Positions 1-11,961 of a stretch of DNA of 64,000 nt are shown piece by piece. The stretch covers positions 1 through 64,000 of the forward strand of contig JASBNA010000018.1 of NCBI GenBank assembly GCA_038087015.1. The letters run 5' to 3'. Each line of letters opens with the position of its first letter. The stretch's first letter is position 1. Both the position numbers and the translations under genes were made by a program. The DNA comes from Cerrena zonata (taxonomy: Eukaryota; Basidiomycota; Agaricomycetes; Polyporales; Cerrenaceae). The notes under the pieces were generated by a model that worked only from the letters and a program-made list of their open reading frames with translations, was not told the origin of the DNA and did not search any database.

Positions 1-803
1 TTGGGTCCCTCCATGAGTCTTCGTCATCGCTGTCGATATCAAGGAAAGGATCAAAGTTGGTGGAAGGATGTGTAGGATTGTCGGAAGGAATATTGGGGGT
101 AGATGCAGGATCGACATCCATGGAATCCGACTCAACCTCAGAAGCCCATCCGGATGATGAGTTTGGATAAAGATATGCCGGACAGAGCTCCCCACAATGC
201 CCTAAGTTTAGTGTGAGACCTGCCTTTGAAAGCGATGACCGATGGAATGCATTTCCGTCCCACCGTGATACCATATGGAAAGGAAGATTCTGGTGTGACC
301 GGCGTATACACTCGCTGCAGTACACCGGATCTCTAAAGCAGGAATGACATCTCCACTGCATCGGGTTTGTCGTTTTCACTGATTTGCAGGTTTTACAAAC
401 TTGATCAATTGGAGGAGCGTCGCGCTCGGCAATTATCTTCAAGATGTGATCTCGACACTCTAAAAACTCTCGGAGGAGATCGTTTTGGTTCTACGAAATA
501 AGTTGTTTGAAGACAAACATGTACAGTACAACTAGATCTTACATTGCTCCTGACAGGGAGACGTCCAAGGTCATGGTAAACTGGCTCCTGTGTGTCATAA
601 TCGAGGTCTCCAGTCCATTGGCCATCCGGGATAGGGAATGATGTTGATTGGGAATGATGGTGAGTGGGTTCCTGTTGAGTTCGTCCAAGGGGAATCTTAC
701 GAAGTTTTCGACGTTTATGATGAGAGCGCAATGATGATTCTTCATAGATGTTATTGAGAACATCCTCGGCATACTGTTCTTTTCTGCGTCGTCCAGAAGC
801 CAT
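1..803 (-). CDS. KDZ transposase, N-terminal part with CxC2 cysteine cluster (runs off the left edge)
   Basis: This is the start of a KDZ (Kyakuja-Dileera-Zisupton) transposase, which would cut and paste the element in the nucleus. Exon 1 (803-543) is 87 codons, basic, starting MASGRRRKEQYAED. A 52-nt intron (542-491) precedes exon 2, which stays open to base 1. Exon 2 shows the CxC2-like cluster associated with KDZ transposases: CKTC, WRCHSC, YCSEC, a following His, then PFHMVSRWDG, a SLSKAGL segment and LGHCGELCP. An acidic Asp/Ser/Pro-rich stretch follows. The catalytic RNase H-fold region is outside the window, so intactness cannot be judged. The oxygenase gene ends 76 bp upstream on the same strand. 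Confidence 0.85.
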
Positions 804-879
804 ATGAAACTTTGGAACAGAGATAGAATTGGAATGTTTGGTATATGTAATGTGTACTACGGTGGAGAGGTCTTTACGC

Positions 880-2243
880 TTAAGATCTCATGTCCGTCGG
901 CATACGCCTGCGAATGTTATGCCTCTTTGACCCAATGAAGCTATCATATTCATGCTGAGTCATCCATGACGCAGATTGAATACCCAGTTCCTTTTGAATG
1001 TTTTTCCGCATGTACAGCGCCAAAGTAATCCGAGGTGAAACCCTTCGAACTCCATGCCAGAGAGCCCTCCCGCCAAAAATGCAAATTGTACCTGGGGGAT
1101 TGTTCACCCGGATACCCAAGTTGGCTAGATATAGTGGCGCATGCTGGTACGGTCCGAAAGATAATAGAAAATCAAACCATTTCCATGACTCGTGCAGGTC
1201 TCTATGGAAAGGCGACTCCCGGTTGCTGATAACAGATATGGCAGTGAACACCATCGGCCATCTACCCAGAGCGTCCTCGCAGTCTCCAGATGCAATCATA
1301 CTGTTCTTCATCCGTTTGGCCATCTCGTACTGTCGGGGATGAGTGATGGCTAGAATACCGGACACAACAGCAAATGGATCGCGAGCAATGGAGAGAAATT
1401 CATGTCCTTCTGACCGTTGCAAAAAAGGTGTGGTGTAGGGGGGGCTCTGTAGATATCATATATCAACGCCACAAATATCCCGGATGAACGTTGAAACATT
1501 ACCTTGTGACCAGCCATGTACCATGCTGCAGACAGATTTGCTAAACCGGTTGAAATATACTCATTGTCAGGTTCAAAGTACATTGAATCTGTCCGCCATG
1601 AGCCACTTTCTCCAGGTTCATGAAATTTCTTGGTGAACGAAGGCTCAAGAATGCACACCGCTTGATAAAGCTTATCCTGTCGGTAAATGATTAGACTTCT
1701 CGACCAATGGCATACTGACCCACGAACCTGGTAATGGGGTGGGATGATTGATGGAAGAATCCACGTTATAATTCTGCCGGATGGATCAGCGAATACACGT
1801 GGCTCATCCACGTGGGCGGTAGGGGAATACTGGGGAGGCCATCGTCTAAGAATCTCTTCCTCCCGTTGAATGTTCCCTCCGCAACCCAGAGAACTACGTT
1901 TGCAATCCCTGCAATACTCGGCAAAGTCCCATGAAATGTACTCTGACAGGAAATGGCTCAATTAAACAATTTATGAAAGGGAGATATACGCACTGATGTT
2001 GGTAAATGCAATGATAAGCATTCTAACCGCATTTGTACATACATCAAGCAACTCTCGGCTCCATCCGGATGGACAGTCTGGTGCCTGAGGTGGGCTAGGG
2101 TGCAAGGTGCTTACGGCAAGCTGGTACTTGAACAGTTTCTGCATGAATGCAGCCACATCGGATGAGTGTTGATCTCCGTTGATGTCGGGAATGTAAGTTG
2201 ACATTCTGAGTATGAGGAAGGGTGACGTCAGAGAAGCAGACAT
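880..2243 (-). CDS. TET/JBP-type 2-oxoglutarate/Fe(II) dioxygenase carried by the KDZ element
   Basis: The likely product oxidises 5-methylcytosine (or a related base) in DNA, using Fe(II) and 2-oxoglutarate. The last exon (about 1,410-880) carries the ligands: FHRD supplies the H-x-D pair, ALWHGV the distal His, and SPRITLALY the Arg that binds the oxo-acid. The spacing, the PYQHAPLYLANLG stretch and the PGT turn before GGRALWHG match fungal TET/JBP proteins encoded beside KDZ transposases. Three introns were fitted; the last donor is uncertain, because a GTCACA donor inside GCTGGTCAC is the one that keeps frame into the catalytic exon. The start is the first ATG, at 2243. It sits upstream of the transposase on the same strand, divergent from gene A with about 250 bp between them. 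Family assignment is firm; the exact substrate is inferred. Confidence 0.8.
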
Positions 2244-2491
2244 CGCTTATATTACATATAGTCTCTTTGTTGCCGCTTATTTGGATTTGATAGTTGTCCA
2301 ATCCGGAGCCTCAAATGAACGATCCAGAATCTCAGATCTCAGATCCGATTGTAAAGAGATCCGGATGTCTCAGATCTAACACAGCCACAGCCGCATGGAT
2401 TCAATCGTGGTTGAACGTTGCACCCGGAATGATGTTATGTCCATATATTGGACCTTGAACGACTTCAACTTCAACTTCAACATTCTCAGAA
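2244..2491. promoter_or_regulatory. Divergent intergenic region between the TET/JBP gene and gene A
   Basis: This 248-bp spacer separates two divergent genes and must hold both promoters. It contains clustered copies of CTCAGATC(T/C) and of the element motif (AATCCGGAG near 2,301, GATCCGGATG near 2,361, CACCCGGAAT near 2,430), plus a CTTCAA-type repeat just before the gene A start. No clear TATA box was picked. Confidence 0.4.
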
Positions 2492-5400
2492 ATGGCGAAG
2501 ACTAAGCAGGCTACATACAACTTCAGTCCAGCACAATGTGTACACCTTGAGACACTTCTACCTCAATACGTTGACTACTTGAAAGATGATGATGCCGATG
2601 GATGTGATCAAACAATTGCGGAAGCAGCAGCTATCATCTGCACTGAAGCAGGGATCAAAGACGAAGCGAAGAAGGAATCTGTAACTACGGTAAGGATTTT
2701 GAATGTAATATGCATATCCCCCCTTACATTACTAACCAGAGTCTGTTCAGAGTGTTCGTCAGTGGCTCACGATCAAGGCGAGCAATGAGAAGAAGTCCCG
2801 GGTGGTGAAACCTTTCGAAGTCACTGGGAAACAATCATTCCATACGGCCCAGTGGGAATCGATGATCAAACCGGCAGTCTTAAAACTGCAAAAGTTCCAA
2901 TGTCCTCATCCGAACAAGCACGCCGACTGGTTGAAGGAAATTATGATAACTCGAGACGCTCTTTGGTCTGGGTTAACAGATGTCCAACGTAAGGTGTATG
3001 AAGTTCAAGCACTAGAGTTCAATGAAGGGACGGCTGCTAAGGAGATGAAAGCTTTGTAAGTGACTTCGACCAAGTGTCCTTGATGATAGACCTGCTCATT
3101 ATTGTCCATTCTGACAGGTACGGTGATAAGCATTTCGAGGAGGAGTTGCAGAAAGTGCTGAATCGATTTGGTGATCTGTTTGATGCACGAATTATTGCGG
3201 TCACTGTTCGCCCGGGTACCCAAGGGGTCATGTCCTCCATGTACGAGTTTATATTGCTTTCACCTCAAGCGAATGAGGCTGATAAGTGGCTTTCTGAAAT
3301 AGTTTGGAGTCCAAAGGGACGTCAAAGTTTATGAAGACGTTGCCTGAGCCGAAGAGATATCAGTGGAAGCCTGCAGAGTACGTGGCCAAGATGCAGGAGG
3401 AGTTGGGAGCCACAGAAGGTGATGATTCGGATGATCCAACTCTCCGGATGAAGTATGATGGTAATAGAAGGCCAATACTACCAAGAGGTCCGTATGACAG
3501 ACAGACGGAGACCCTCCGAACTCTCCTGGCTGATCTTGTGAGGGAGAATTACAGTGAGTGTTTTACTTGATCGCTTCGAAGGGGTATTGAGTTAGCCGGA
3601 TTGTTAGACAGGGCAATGGGATATCCGAAGACTGTAGTGGGACCACCATGGACTAGGATGACAGGTCATTGGTCCCAATACATTGATCCGAAGTTCTTTC
3701 CTTCTCAGTCATCGCTTCCGGATGATTTCGATTTGGAGGGTTTGGTGTTGCAGCGGCCCCAGAAAATGCCAATCGCATTTATCCTACAATGGGCAGACCA
3801 TTTAGTGGAAAGGCAGGATATGAAGGAAAGGGGGGAACTAGAGGAGGGCGAGGAAGTCTTTAGCTGGAAGGTGTACTGGTCACTGAAGAAAGGGAAATGG
3901 GTTCCAGAGGGAACACCGAATGATGCGGATGAGGAACGAAAGAAGCGTCGACGTAAGAGAAAGCGTGCGGCACAGGAGGACGAGCAGGATGAGGAGGAAG
4001 AGGTGGAAGACGAGATCACAAATGGATTGAATCAGCTCGATTCCCCCATTGATTTTGGCTCCGTCGGAAAGGAGAGAGCACCGGACCCAGTCAAGTCCAA
4101 GAGGGATGCCTCCGGCCCACAGGGGAAAGGAAAGGAAAGCGTCCGTCCAGGATCACCTGCTTCTGTCGGTGATATCTGGTCAGACAGAGTGACGTTCCTT
4201 CGCCAACTTTGCGAAGACATGAACTATCGCAAGCTTGTAAATTGGTTGGACACATTCCAGGTACGTTAACCCCGCATTATTGTGGAGAGAGATATGCTGC
4301 TAATGAATTCGTGGTGGCAGACTGATACACAACTTGGTGATGAGGCAATACCACGAGCATTCCCACTGTTTGGGTCTATTGGATGGGACAATCCATTACC
4401 GTACCTGCCTGAGTCCATCCACACTGCTGTTAATGGTAGTACGATGATTGAGTCTCTCTTCGTTCTATGGGAGAATCATGCTCAAACATTATGGGGTATG
4501 GATGGAGCTGTCGAGGAGCTACTCCTGATCAGTGGTCAGCTTATCCGCGACATACAGATGGGGCAATTTGCACAGCAAGATGCCGAGGACCCATGGCCCG
4601 AACATCTTCCCTGGTATCTCTCCCATACGAATTTCTCAATGGCCACACAGGACCGGATGTCTACTGTGTGTCTGGCTATATGGAACTCTATATGCTACAC
4701 TGCCCAAATGGAGCTGTTTGGCCAGATGCAAATCGGACCGGATGTGCTTGGATCATCCGGACAGACCCCATCCGGGTCCGGTGCCAGAGTAATATTGGGC
4801 ATGGATGACGTACAAGCTCCTCTTGAAACGGTCTCGGACACTTCAATTCTACCGTCTACCCCTTTCCATGCTCAGGAACCAGCTCCAGCAGCACCGCTTG
4901 GTACTTCTGCATCATCCCATACACTTGGTCATCTACCATCAGCCGCCCCTGTTGTGACATCCATTCCACCATCCGGAGTCCCTGTTGAAATAAACAAAAA
5001 GGGAAAGCAAATAAAACCCCGCCAGCCTCCAAGAAAGAAGTCCAAGAAACCTTATCCTGATACTCCTATCATCCCGGATACTGATACCAGATGTGAGTAA
5101 TGTTCTCAAAAGGTCTAAATAATCTCTTAACACTGACCGGATTTCGGACAGCTACCTTCGAACATGATCTATCCGGACGTAGCCCCTCCGGACACAATCC
5201 ATCCGGCCAAGGTCAATCCGGGCTTAATCCATCCGGACCGCTCCGTACTCCAGAGACATCCATAGCTTCCGGAAACAAGGCGTCCAGTAAGCAAGTGTCC
5301 GCTAAGAAGGTGTCTGCTAAGATGGCATCCGGCCACAATGTGGATCCATCCGGACATGCTACTATCCAACATCCGGCAGAGACATATGCCAATGAACAGG

Positions 5401-5552
5401 ATGACTCTAAGGCGCGAACGCTCAGGACAAAGCAGAAGATGGTTTGGAGGAAGGATGGTTCTAGGGTTCCTGAGGATCAGGCAGGTGGGACCACCGCCAC
5501 AGGTAACAAGAAAACTGGGAGACCTAATAATAAGAAAGCTGCCAAGAAGTAA
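2492..5552 (+). CDS. KDZ passenger gene A, unknown function, low-complexity basic C-terminus
   Basis: Seven exons with short introns (about 2690-2748, 3056-3117, 3250-3303, 3554-3616, 4261-4319, 5096-5151) join into one frame from ATG 2492 to the stop at 5552. I do not recognise a named domain. The N-terminal third is a charged helical region. The middle has PKTVVGPPWTRMTGHWSQY, then an acidic/basic segment with an RKKRRRKRKRAA stretch that looks like a nuclear localisation signal. The C-terminal third is Ser/Pro/Lys-rich with repeated PSG tripeptides written by TCC GGA, followed by a KKTGRPNNKKAAKK tail. It is probably a nuclear, DNA-associated protein; that is inference from composition. 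It starts 248 bp from the divergent oxygenase gene. Confidence 0.7.
5165..5375 (+). repeat. PSG/SG repeat written by the TCCGG motif in gene A
   Basis: About ten ATCCGG/TCCGG motifs fall within 210 bp in the last exon of gene A. In this frame TCC GGA and TCC GGC read Ser-Gly, giving a DLSGRSPSGHNPSG type repeat. The element's DNA motif and the protein repeat are the same signal. Confidence 0.7.
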
Positions 5553-5736
5553 TTTCTTCCTCATTTTGCTCACACAATTCAACTTGTATCTCTCTAAAAT
5601 ATTGCGCTTTGCATTTCAACTGTGCTAAGCTATTCTCTTAAATTGTACTTCATGTTGTCTTCCATTATGGTCTATTCAAAATTCATGGATGCTGCTATAA
5701 TCCCTGTGGAATAGAAAACGTAATGTACAAACTCTA

Positions 5737-8700
5737 TTAATCTTCCACCATTGCGTCCTCATCCTTGCCAACCTCCTCATCAGATTGTCCAATCTCCCCC
5801 TCCTCCAATTCATCCTCCTCGGTGTCTGCATCACCATCCGCATCTGCATCAAGCTCCATGCCACTAGGGCCATCCATCTCAGAGTCACCATCATCCGCAT
5901 CCGTTTCAGCGATTGCCTCATCCGGTTGCTGCTGATCTGCGACCGGATTTTCATCGCGCCTCTCCAATGTAAATGACCCACCATCCGGCTCCCTTTCATC
6001 CGTCGTAACTCCGGGATCATCTGTGACACCTGATTCTGTCGTTAGCATTGGGACCGGAAGATCCGTACTGTCTTCGGATGATGATGCGTAGTTGTCCACT
6101 ATAAAGTGCATCCCTGCACGTACTTCAAATATTATTACTTAGTTTTTTTCAACTTCCATAAGCCATTCATTTACGTACCTTGTAGTGGAGATGAACTCTC
6201 CTCTTCTCCGTCACTTCTGGATACTTCCAACTCATGCCCATCCCCATCACTACTCTCCAACATCTCTTCGGACTGGGCAAGAGGTTCACTAACAACCTCC
6301 GGTTCCGCTGCGACTTCTGTCACAGATTCCTGATCATCATCCACCTCGTCGCTGTCGCTTTCTTCCTCCGGTGATTGCTTGATGTTGATAAGCCTAGCCG
6401 TTAGCTTGCTATCAAGTGCGGCCTGCACGAAGTCCTTGAGATCGTTAATGGAGCGGTCAATCTTCTCGTCGATGTGAGCTTCGACGTTTTGCAAGAAACT
6501 TGAGAGTTTCTTATCCACAATGTCAGTGACACCTGCGGCCATTCCTTCAAATACGACCTTTGTGGAATTTTCAGCCGCTCTCAGCCACCCGTCAGCCAGT
6601 GCAGTAAGCGAGGTCTCAGTCAGCTTGTATAAGCCTGACTGGATCTGGCTGTTGATCTCACCGCGTTCACCACTGAGTGCATCCGTGATATCCTCAAGTA
6701 TCTCCTGACGTTGTGCGAGCAATGCGGCAGACAGGAGTTCCATATTGACTGGAGTATTGTGACTTTGAAGGTCTTCTACCTGTCCGGAGAGTAGCCCTGA
6801 TGGTCCTGGAGCTTGCGTATTCTCTACTAGACTGGTAGGCTCAGTCAGGAAGACTTCCGCCCCTTCAACTGCCATGTCGTCGACGGCCTTCAGAGTCACT
6901 TGAAGCAAGTTACTTGATGATACGAGTTGTTCAAAAGCTACGTACATACCTTCATCTTCATCTGTGTTACTCGGAACCCTCTTCATAGTCCTGGGGGGAC
7001 GTTTACCAACAAATGCTCGCTTCACACTGCTGGATTTATCCTCATCAGCGACTTCCTTCCTGTTGACTTTGATCGATTTCCCTCGTACTGCTCGAGGGAC
7101 TTCCGGCTTTTCTACAGGAGTTTTCTTCGGCTTCCTGGACGTAGAATGGGGCTTTGACTTTGCCAGTTTTACCACCCTAGGAGTGGAGGTCGCGCGAGAT
7201 AAAGCCTTGGCCTTTGAGGAGGATGGTGCTGTTGGAGGTACGGATGTCGGGTGATCTAGATCCACTGGCTCTGAAGGCAATTGAGTCTTCCCGGATGGTC
7301 TTGATGATGCTCGAGTCCGTGGCCGTGGCTGTGATCTTACTTTTTCTCCGGTAGCGGTGGCTGGTGCACGGGACCGTGATCGTCCTCGTTCAGGTACATC
7401 TTCACTTGGTTGAGCCATCCATGGCCGATGGAGGCTACCATTTTCCGCTTGTCTGAGTATGTTCTCAAACCGGGCTCTTGCATCTTTGGGAAGGAGCGGC
7501 CATTTGGGGGATTCCGATCTCCTGGATTCGACTGCCTTGGAAAGAAGACGTGGGAGGGCGTAATTGACTGGTGCCTTCAGTAGTTTCTTTTCATGCCCTA
7601 TCGTTTGTACTTCCTTGGTGGTAAGCGGTTTCACGACCGACAAGACCTTCTCCGATGATGGAAACAAGGGGATATCGACGTCAATATAGTCCGGCGGAAG
7701 TTGGTGAGGCCCTTTATTGGTGTCTAGTGCCAGAACGTTCAAGACGTGGTATACCAAAGTGATATACCACGGCCAATTCGCTGGGACCTTGAGGTTCTTG
7801 AGCTTTTTCTTGGCATCGATTCCGTTCTTTGGAACTAATGAGCATCCATTCGAGCCGACCTTGCATCGCCAGCAACCGTGAAAGTGTCGAAGGGCCACAA
7901 AACAGTCATGTCCTCCTTGAGCGCATGATTCACATGGTATGGGCTATTGGGTATCTCGTCAACTGAAAGATTCAGACGATTCTTGAAACGTAAACTTACT
8001 GAAAGTTGCTCCTTGAGGGCTGCCTCGAACATCACGTCCTGATTAGCAAATCGAGACAGATCACCTTATAAGTGTATCAGATCAGTATAGATTTGGCTAT
8101 TGCTGCAATACAAGTACTTACTAGTCTCCTGAGGGTCAGGCTGGTGATCCTCTGGAGGTACTACCTCGCGACCTTTACCTTTCCTATCCCCACTGGGTTG
8201 AGGGATAGCAGAAGGGCGTGAAGATCCACTAGCCACATCCACCATCTCGACATCCTCAGTCTCAAGATCACGACGCAGTCGCTTGGACTTCGGTTTTGTC
8301 GGTACAATGGATCCGGATGATTTTACCGCAGTAGCGGAGGTTTTGGAAGCTGAACCGGATGGGACGTTTGTCCGAGTGACTCTAGATGCTGGACCGGCAT
8401 CATCCTCATCTTCTGTAAAGGTCCGAGGCCTTTTACTCTCTGTATCTCAATTAGTTAGAATATCAGCCCTGGATTTGTCAACTGGTGCTTACTGCCAGAA
8501 GTACTTGCTGTGAGTGGCTGGTATTGCGATTGGAACAGAGTAGAGAAGAGCGGGAAGCGTGGGTGAGTGTTGAATAACGGTGATTCCAGACATAATACCA
8601 GCGGAGGTTGATCTTGAATGGCGCGAGCAGCATTTAGATCGATAACTATTGAGCACTTGAGTCTCTTTATGCATCCGGAAGAGAAGATAAACTTACCCAG

Positions 8701-9198
8701 CTTACACCAGAACGGATGCACATCTACTGACTTGGGCCACTCCAGATCGTCACAGAATGTAGGCCGACGATCATAGAAGTCCATGTATGCCGGGCTCAAG
8801 TAAAACGCCTGAAGGAAATCTTCTTTTTTCCAACATCCAGATACATGTCTATCTTGAGGAACCCGGAGATAAGCAAAACTAGAAAGTATATAGGGGACTC
8901 CCTCCGTAATGTCGGACAGTGCATCTCGAATGCGGACCCAGACTGATTTCTACAGAGGTACTGAGAAAAGAATGTGGAGTAAAATAAATAATACACGTAC
9001 CAGATGCTCGTACACCCCATTAAAGTAATACATAGCTTCCTTTTTTTCCATGTTATCCGGCGCGACAAGCACTGCCTCACGGACCATGAAGGTCAAGGCC
9101 CATAGCAAGGCTTGTTCTTCAGATCGAGCAGGTCGGCCGGTTGCAGTGGCGCCTTGGCTCAGAGGCTTATTCATGGCAGTTTTCATGGTGTAAGACAT
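5737..9198 (-). CDS. KDZ passenger gene B, cysteine-cluster protein with coiled-coil and acidic tail
   Basis: Eight exons with about seven short introns fit from ATG 9198 (an in-frame ATG at 9228 is possible) to the stop at 5737. A cysteine cluster spans one splice site near 7,950: PCESC, GHDC, then GCWRC and NGC, a C-x2-C...C...C-x2-C...C spacing seen in metal-binding or DNA-binding clusters of mushroom proteins. It is followed by a Pro/Ser/Arg-rich linker, a basic KLAKSKPHSTSRKPKK segment, and a long predicted helical region rich in Leu/Glu (about 6,400-6,800). The last exons are extremely acidic (EEDELEEGEIGQSDEE). No catalytic domain is recognised. A chromatin or DNA-binding role is inferred. 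It converges with gene A (185 bp apart) and diverges from gene C. Confidence 0.65.
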
Positions 9199-9415
9199 GA
9201 TCGGAATAATTGAATATGAGTTGGGCACTAGTGGTGGTAAGTGGACAACACTTGGAATCGATAACTACGTGATGGATTGTTCTAAGTCACGTATTAAATC
9301 ACGTGATCGTGAATGCGATCAGATCTTATCATTGATTGGTCTTTCAATCTTTTGTTTCCAATTGGTTCGTTATATCTCTTCTAAGCACCTCCATCTGCGG
9401 ACGGATACACTCAAC
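9199..9415. promoter_or_regulatory. Divergent intergenic region between genes B and C
   Basis: The 217-bp spacer has closely packed CACGT/CACGTGATCGTG elements (near 9,287-9,315), including the 10-bp palindrome ATCACGTGAT. An E-box-type CACGTG site is a plausible shared regulator site; this is inference. Confidence 0.35.
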
Positions 9416-11487
9416 ATGTCTGAAGGTAACAGGAAGGTAAGCTTGTAGATGATTTGAACAGTATCTCAGCTCAATAAAATTATTATATACAGGTTGTACG
9501 ATTTACTGGGTTATCCTCCGTAAGCCAAACCTCTATTGTACGTATCTGCAGAACTGACAAAGACTTCAATGGTTTCAGGCTCCGGATGATATTTCATCTC
9601 CATCTGGGCATTCTGGCTTTTGGAACCAAGCGGGCGGTCCGTTGCCTCACTTGGCATTTTCACTACCTCCATCATCAAGATATAGGAGTGCATCCGTCCT
9701 AGACTTGGGTGCGGTGCGGTCACCCTCACCGATTGAAAACCGGCCATACATTCCTGACTTGGACAATCTACGGTCACCATCCCCAATGGAAAGCAGTCCG
9801 TACATTCCCGACTTGGGCAACTTACGCTTGCCATCCCCTATCGACGACCGTCCGTACGTTCCGGACTTGAGCAGTGTACGCTCACCCTCTCCAATCACCA
9901 CTCGTCCAGTCATCCCGGATTTGTCTTCCGTCCGATCACCCTCACCGGTCCCTAGCCGTCCATTCATCCCGGATTTGTCTTCTGTTAGATCGCCCTCACC
10001 AATCTCTGGCCATCCGTTCATCCCAGATTTGTCTTCCATCCGATCACCCTCACCAGTCCCTAGCCGTCCATTCATCCCGGATTTGTCTTCTGTTAGATCA
10101 CCCTCACCAATCTCTGGCCATCCGTTCATCCCAGATTTGTCTTCCGTTCGATCGCCCTCACCAATCCCTAGCCATCCGTTCATCCCGGACCTATCTGCAG
10201 TTCAATCACCCTCGCCAATCCCTAGTCGTCCATTCATCCCGGACCTGTCTGCAATTCAATCGCCCTCACCCATCGAGAACCGTTCTCAATCGCCTGTTCA
10301 GACCTCTATTCAAAGTTCATCATCAGCGCCCTCCCTCAGTATTCATGATAAGCTCGCAAACGGCTTTGCGAAAAATGGCGACTGGCATCAAGAACTTGAG
10401 GAGAATGCTCTCGCCGAGAGCATGAGTCACATGAGTCTCCATTCAAGGCCTCCTGGAACACAAGGAGCCCACTCCTCTCATGGCCGTGCTGTGTTGGTCA
10501 TGGATGAAATTGACCTCTTCTTCTGGTCCGTTGTCCGGACTAACTGGTTTGGACCGAACGTGCTTCTGAACTGGAGGCAATGGGCAAAAGACAATCAGAT
10601 GACTATCAAGCTAATGGAGGACTTACTGGACTATCCCCAGAGATACGCAGACCTGTTCAAGAACTTCAGCTTAGTTCGTTTTATCTCCTGGTTTATGAAC
10701 ACCCTTCATCTTAGCTGATTTTAAACATAGGAACCATCTTGCCAATTACCTACAGATGAGTCGGGACGCTTTGTTGTGCCATTAGTAGAGGTCAGCGATG
10801 AGGAATCAAAAAGTCGTCTGAAGTTTATCTTGGTCAGTCTCCCTATGATGGCGGAACAAGCCGGCTTTGAAGATCTGGTTCAGAAGGCCAAGAGAATATC
10901 TCAAGAGGTAGAAAGCTCCTATCAAGAAGACGGTACTCTGACATCTCCAGAAGCCGTATATATAGCAGATATGGCGTGGCATCTAGCAGACAGGGTATCT
11001 TGGTTTCATATCTTATTATTTTCCGCTCCTCTATTGACACTATATTAGTTGGGACATTTTAAGCATCTTATGGATTGGACAGAGGCGCTGCTGCGTGAAA
11101 CAGATACTATCGACGTAAGTACAAAGATCAAATACACCCCACCAACCGGTCACTCACCCCAAGTTCCTCAACTAGCACCGTTCCACCGAGGCATTCGTAA
11201 AGGCATGGAGCCGCCATCTTCGCGGGGCTGCAAGCATCCCTGAGCTCCGTATGATGGAAACGAGGAGTTTAGCACCCAACATCTTGACTCAGATTTACGA
11301 AATACCGTATCCGGATATCCCTCCACACCCATCCACTAATCTCTCATACCCGGATGATGAACTTGATGATACGGAGAAGCTCATTGCTAATATGACTGAG
11401 CTGAGCTCAGCCATTGCTGACCTTCGTACCACAACTTCACGTGTATTTGGTACCGCTCACTACGACAACTTAGCAAGGCAGAAGTAG
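9416..11487 (+). CDS. KDZ passenger gene C, protein with ten 18-residue Pro/Ser repeats
   Basis: ATG 9416 begins a seven-codon exon (MSEGNRK). Introns at about 9437-9492, 9519-9579, 10675-10731, 10997-11050 and 11115-11176 join exons in frame to the stop at 11487. The N-terminal half is ten tandem 18-residue repeats with the core PFIPDLSSVRSPSP. The C-terminal half is ordinary globular or helical sequence (DEIDLFFWSVVRTNWFGPNV, then a Glu-rich helical part) ending AHYDNLARQK. RSPSP units resemble kinase target sites. No family is recognised. It is the last gene before the subterminal repeats. Confidence 0.65.
9735..10274 (+). repeat. Ten tandem 54-bp units encoding an 18-residue repeat
   Basis: Units read (P/E)(S/N)RPFIPDL(S)SVRSPSP(I/V), each 54 bp, from ENRPYIPDL at 9735. 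Inner units alternate two types (PSRPFIP and SGHPFIP), so the array partly grew by duplicating a two-unit, 108-bp block. The first three units are the most diverged. Many units contain CCCGGA or CCGGAC. Confidence 0.9.
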
Positions 11488-11717
11488 AGACGAAATGTGT
11501 TTTTAACCTCAGCAATATAACCGCTTCTTTCTTGATTGCACAATTGGCCCAAGCCACCCAAAGCAAGTCAACCGGACTGCCTCGTAGCATGTGGCTTGTA
11601 AGTCAATAAGCCCTATCTCACTGGTCTTGTGGGAAGATAAACCGCTTGGTTGTATGTGAGAAAAGTAGACCTGGGTATGCCGGACCTATCCGAGTGTTCC
11701 GAATATCCCTCACTAAT

Positions 11718-11961
11718 GAGTCAGCCGGACTCAATCAACGCATACGGATCATAGTAGGCTCAATTTCAGCTGGATATAAGTCAGCCTGACTGAGCCGGAG
11801 TATACGGTACATTGTATGCATCGCCCGACCCACCCAAGTCTTCTGAACACTGCTCTCATATGAGTCGGCCAGACTCTATCACAGCATACCAGCCATAGGC
11901 TCAATGTGAGTGGGCTATCAGTCGGTCTGATTGAGCCGGAATATACGGTGCATTACATGTA
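11718..11961. repeat. Two degenerate 144-bp subterminal repeats of the KDZ element with internal palindromes
   Basis: GAGTCAGCCGGACTC at 11,718 recurs as GAGTCGGCCAGACTC at 11,862, 144 bp later. TGACTGAGCCGGAGTATACGG (about 11,787) recurs as TGATTGAGCCGGAATATACGG (about 11,928). Each first block is an interrupted palindrome (GAGTC...GACTC), and GTCAGCCTGAC is another. Such arrays near element ends commonly bind transposase; that role is inferred here. Confidence 0.6.

Noticed and set aside
9735..10274. CRISPR-like regular repeat array
   Set aside because: No unique spacers; it is a tandem in-frame protein repeat in a eukaryotic gene.
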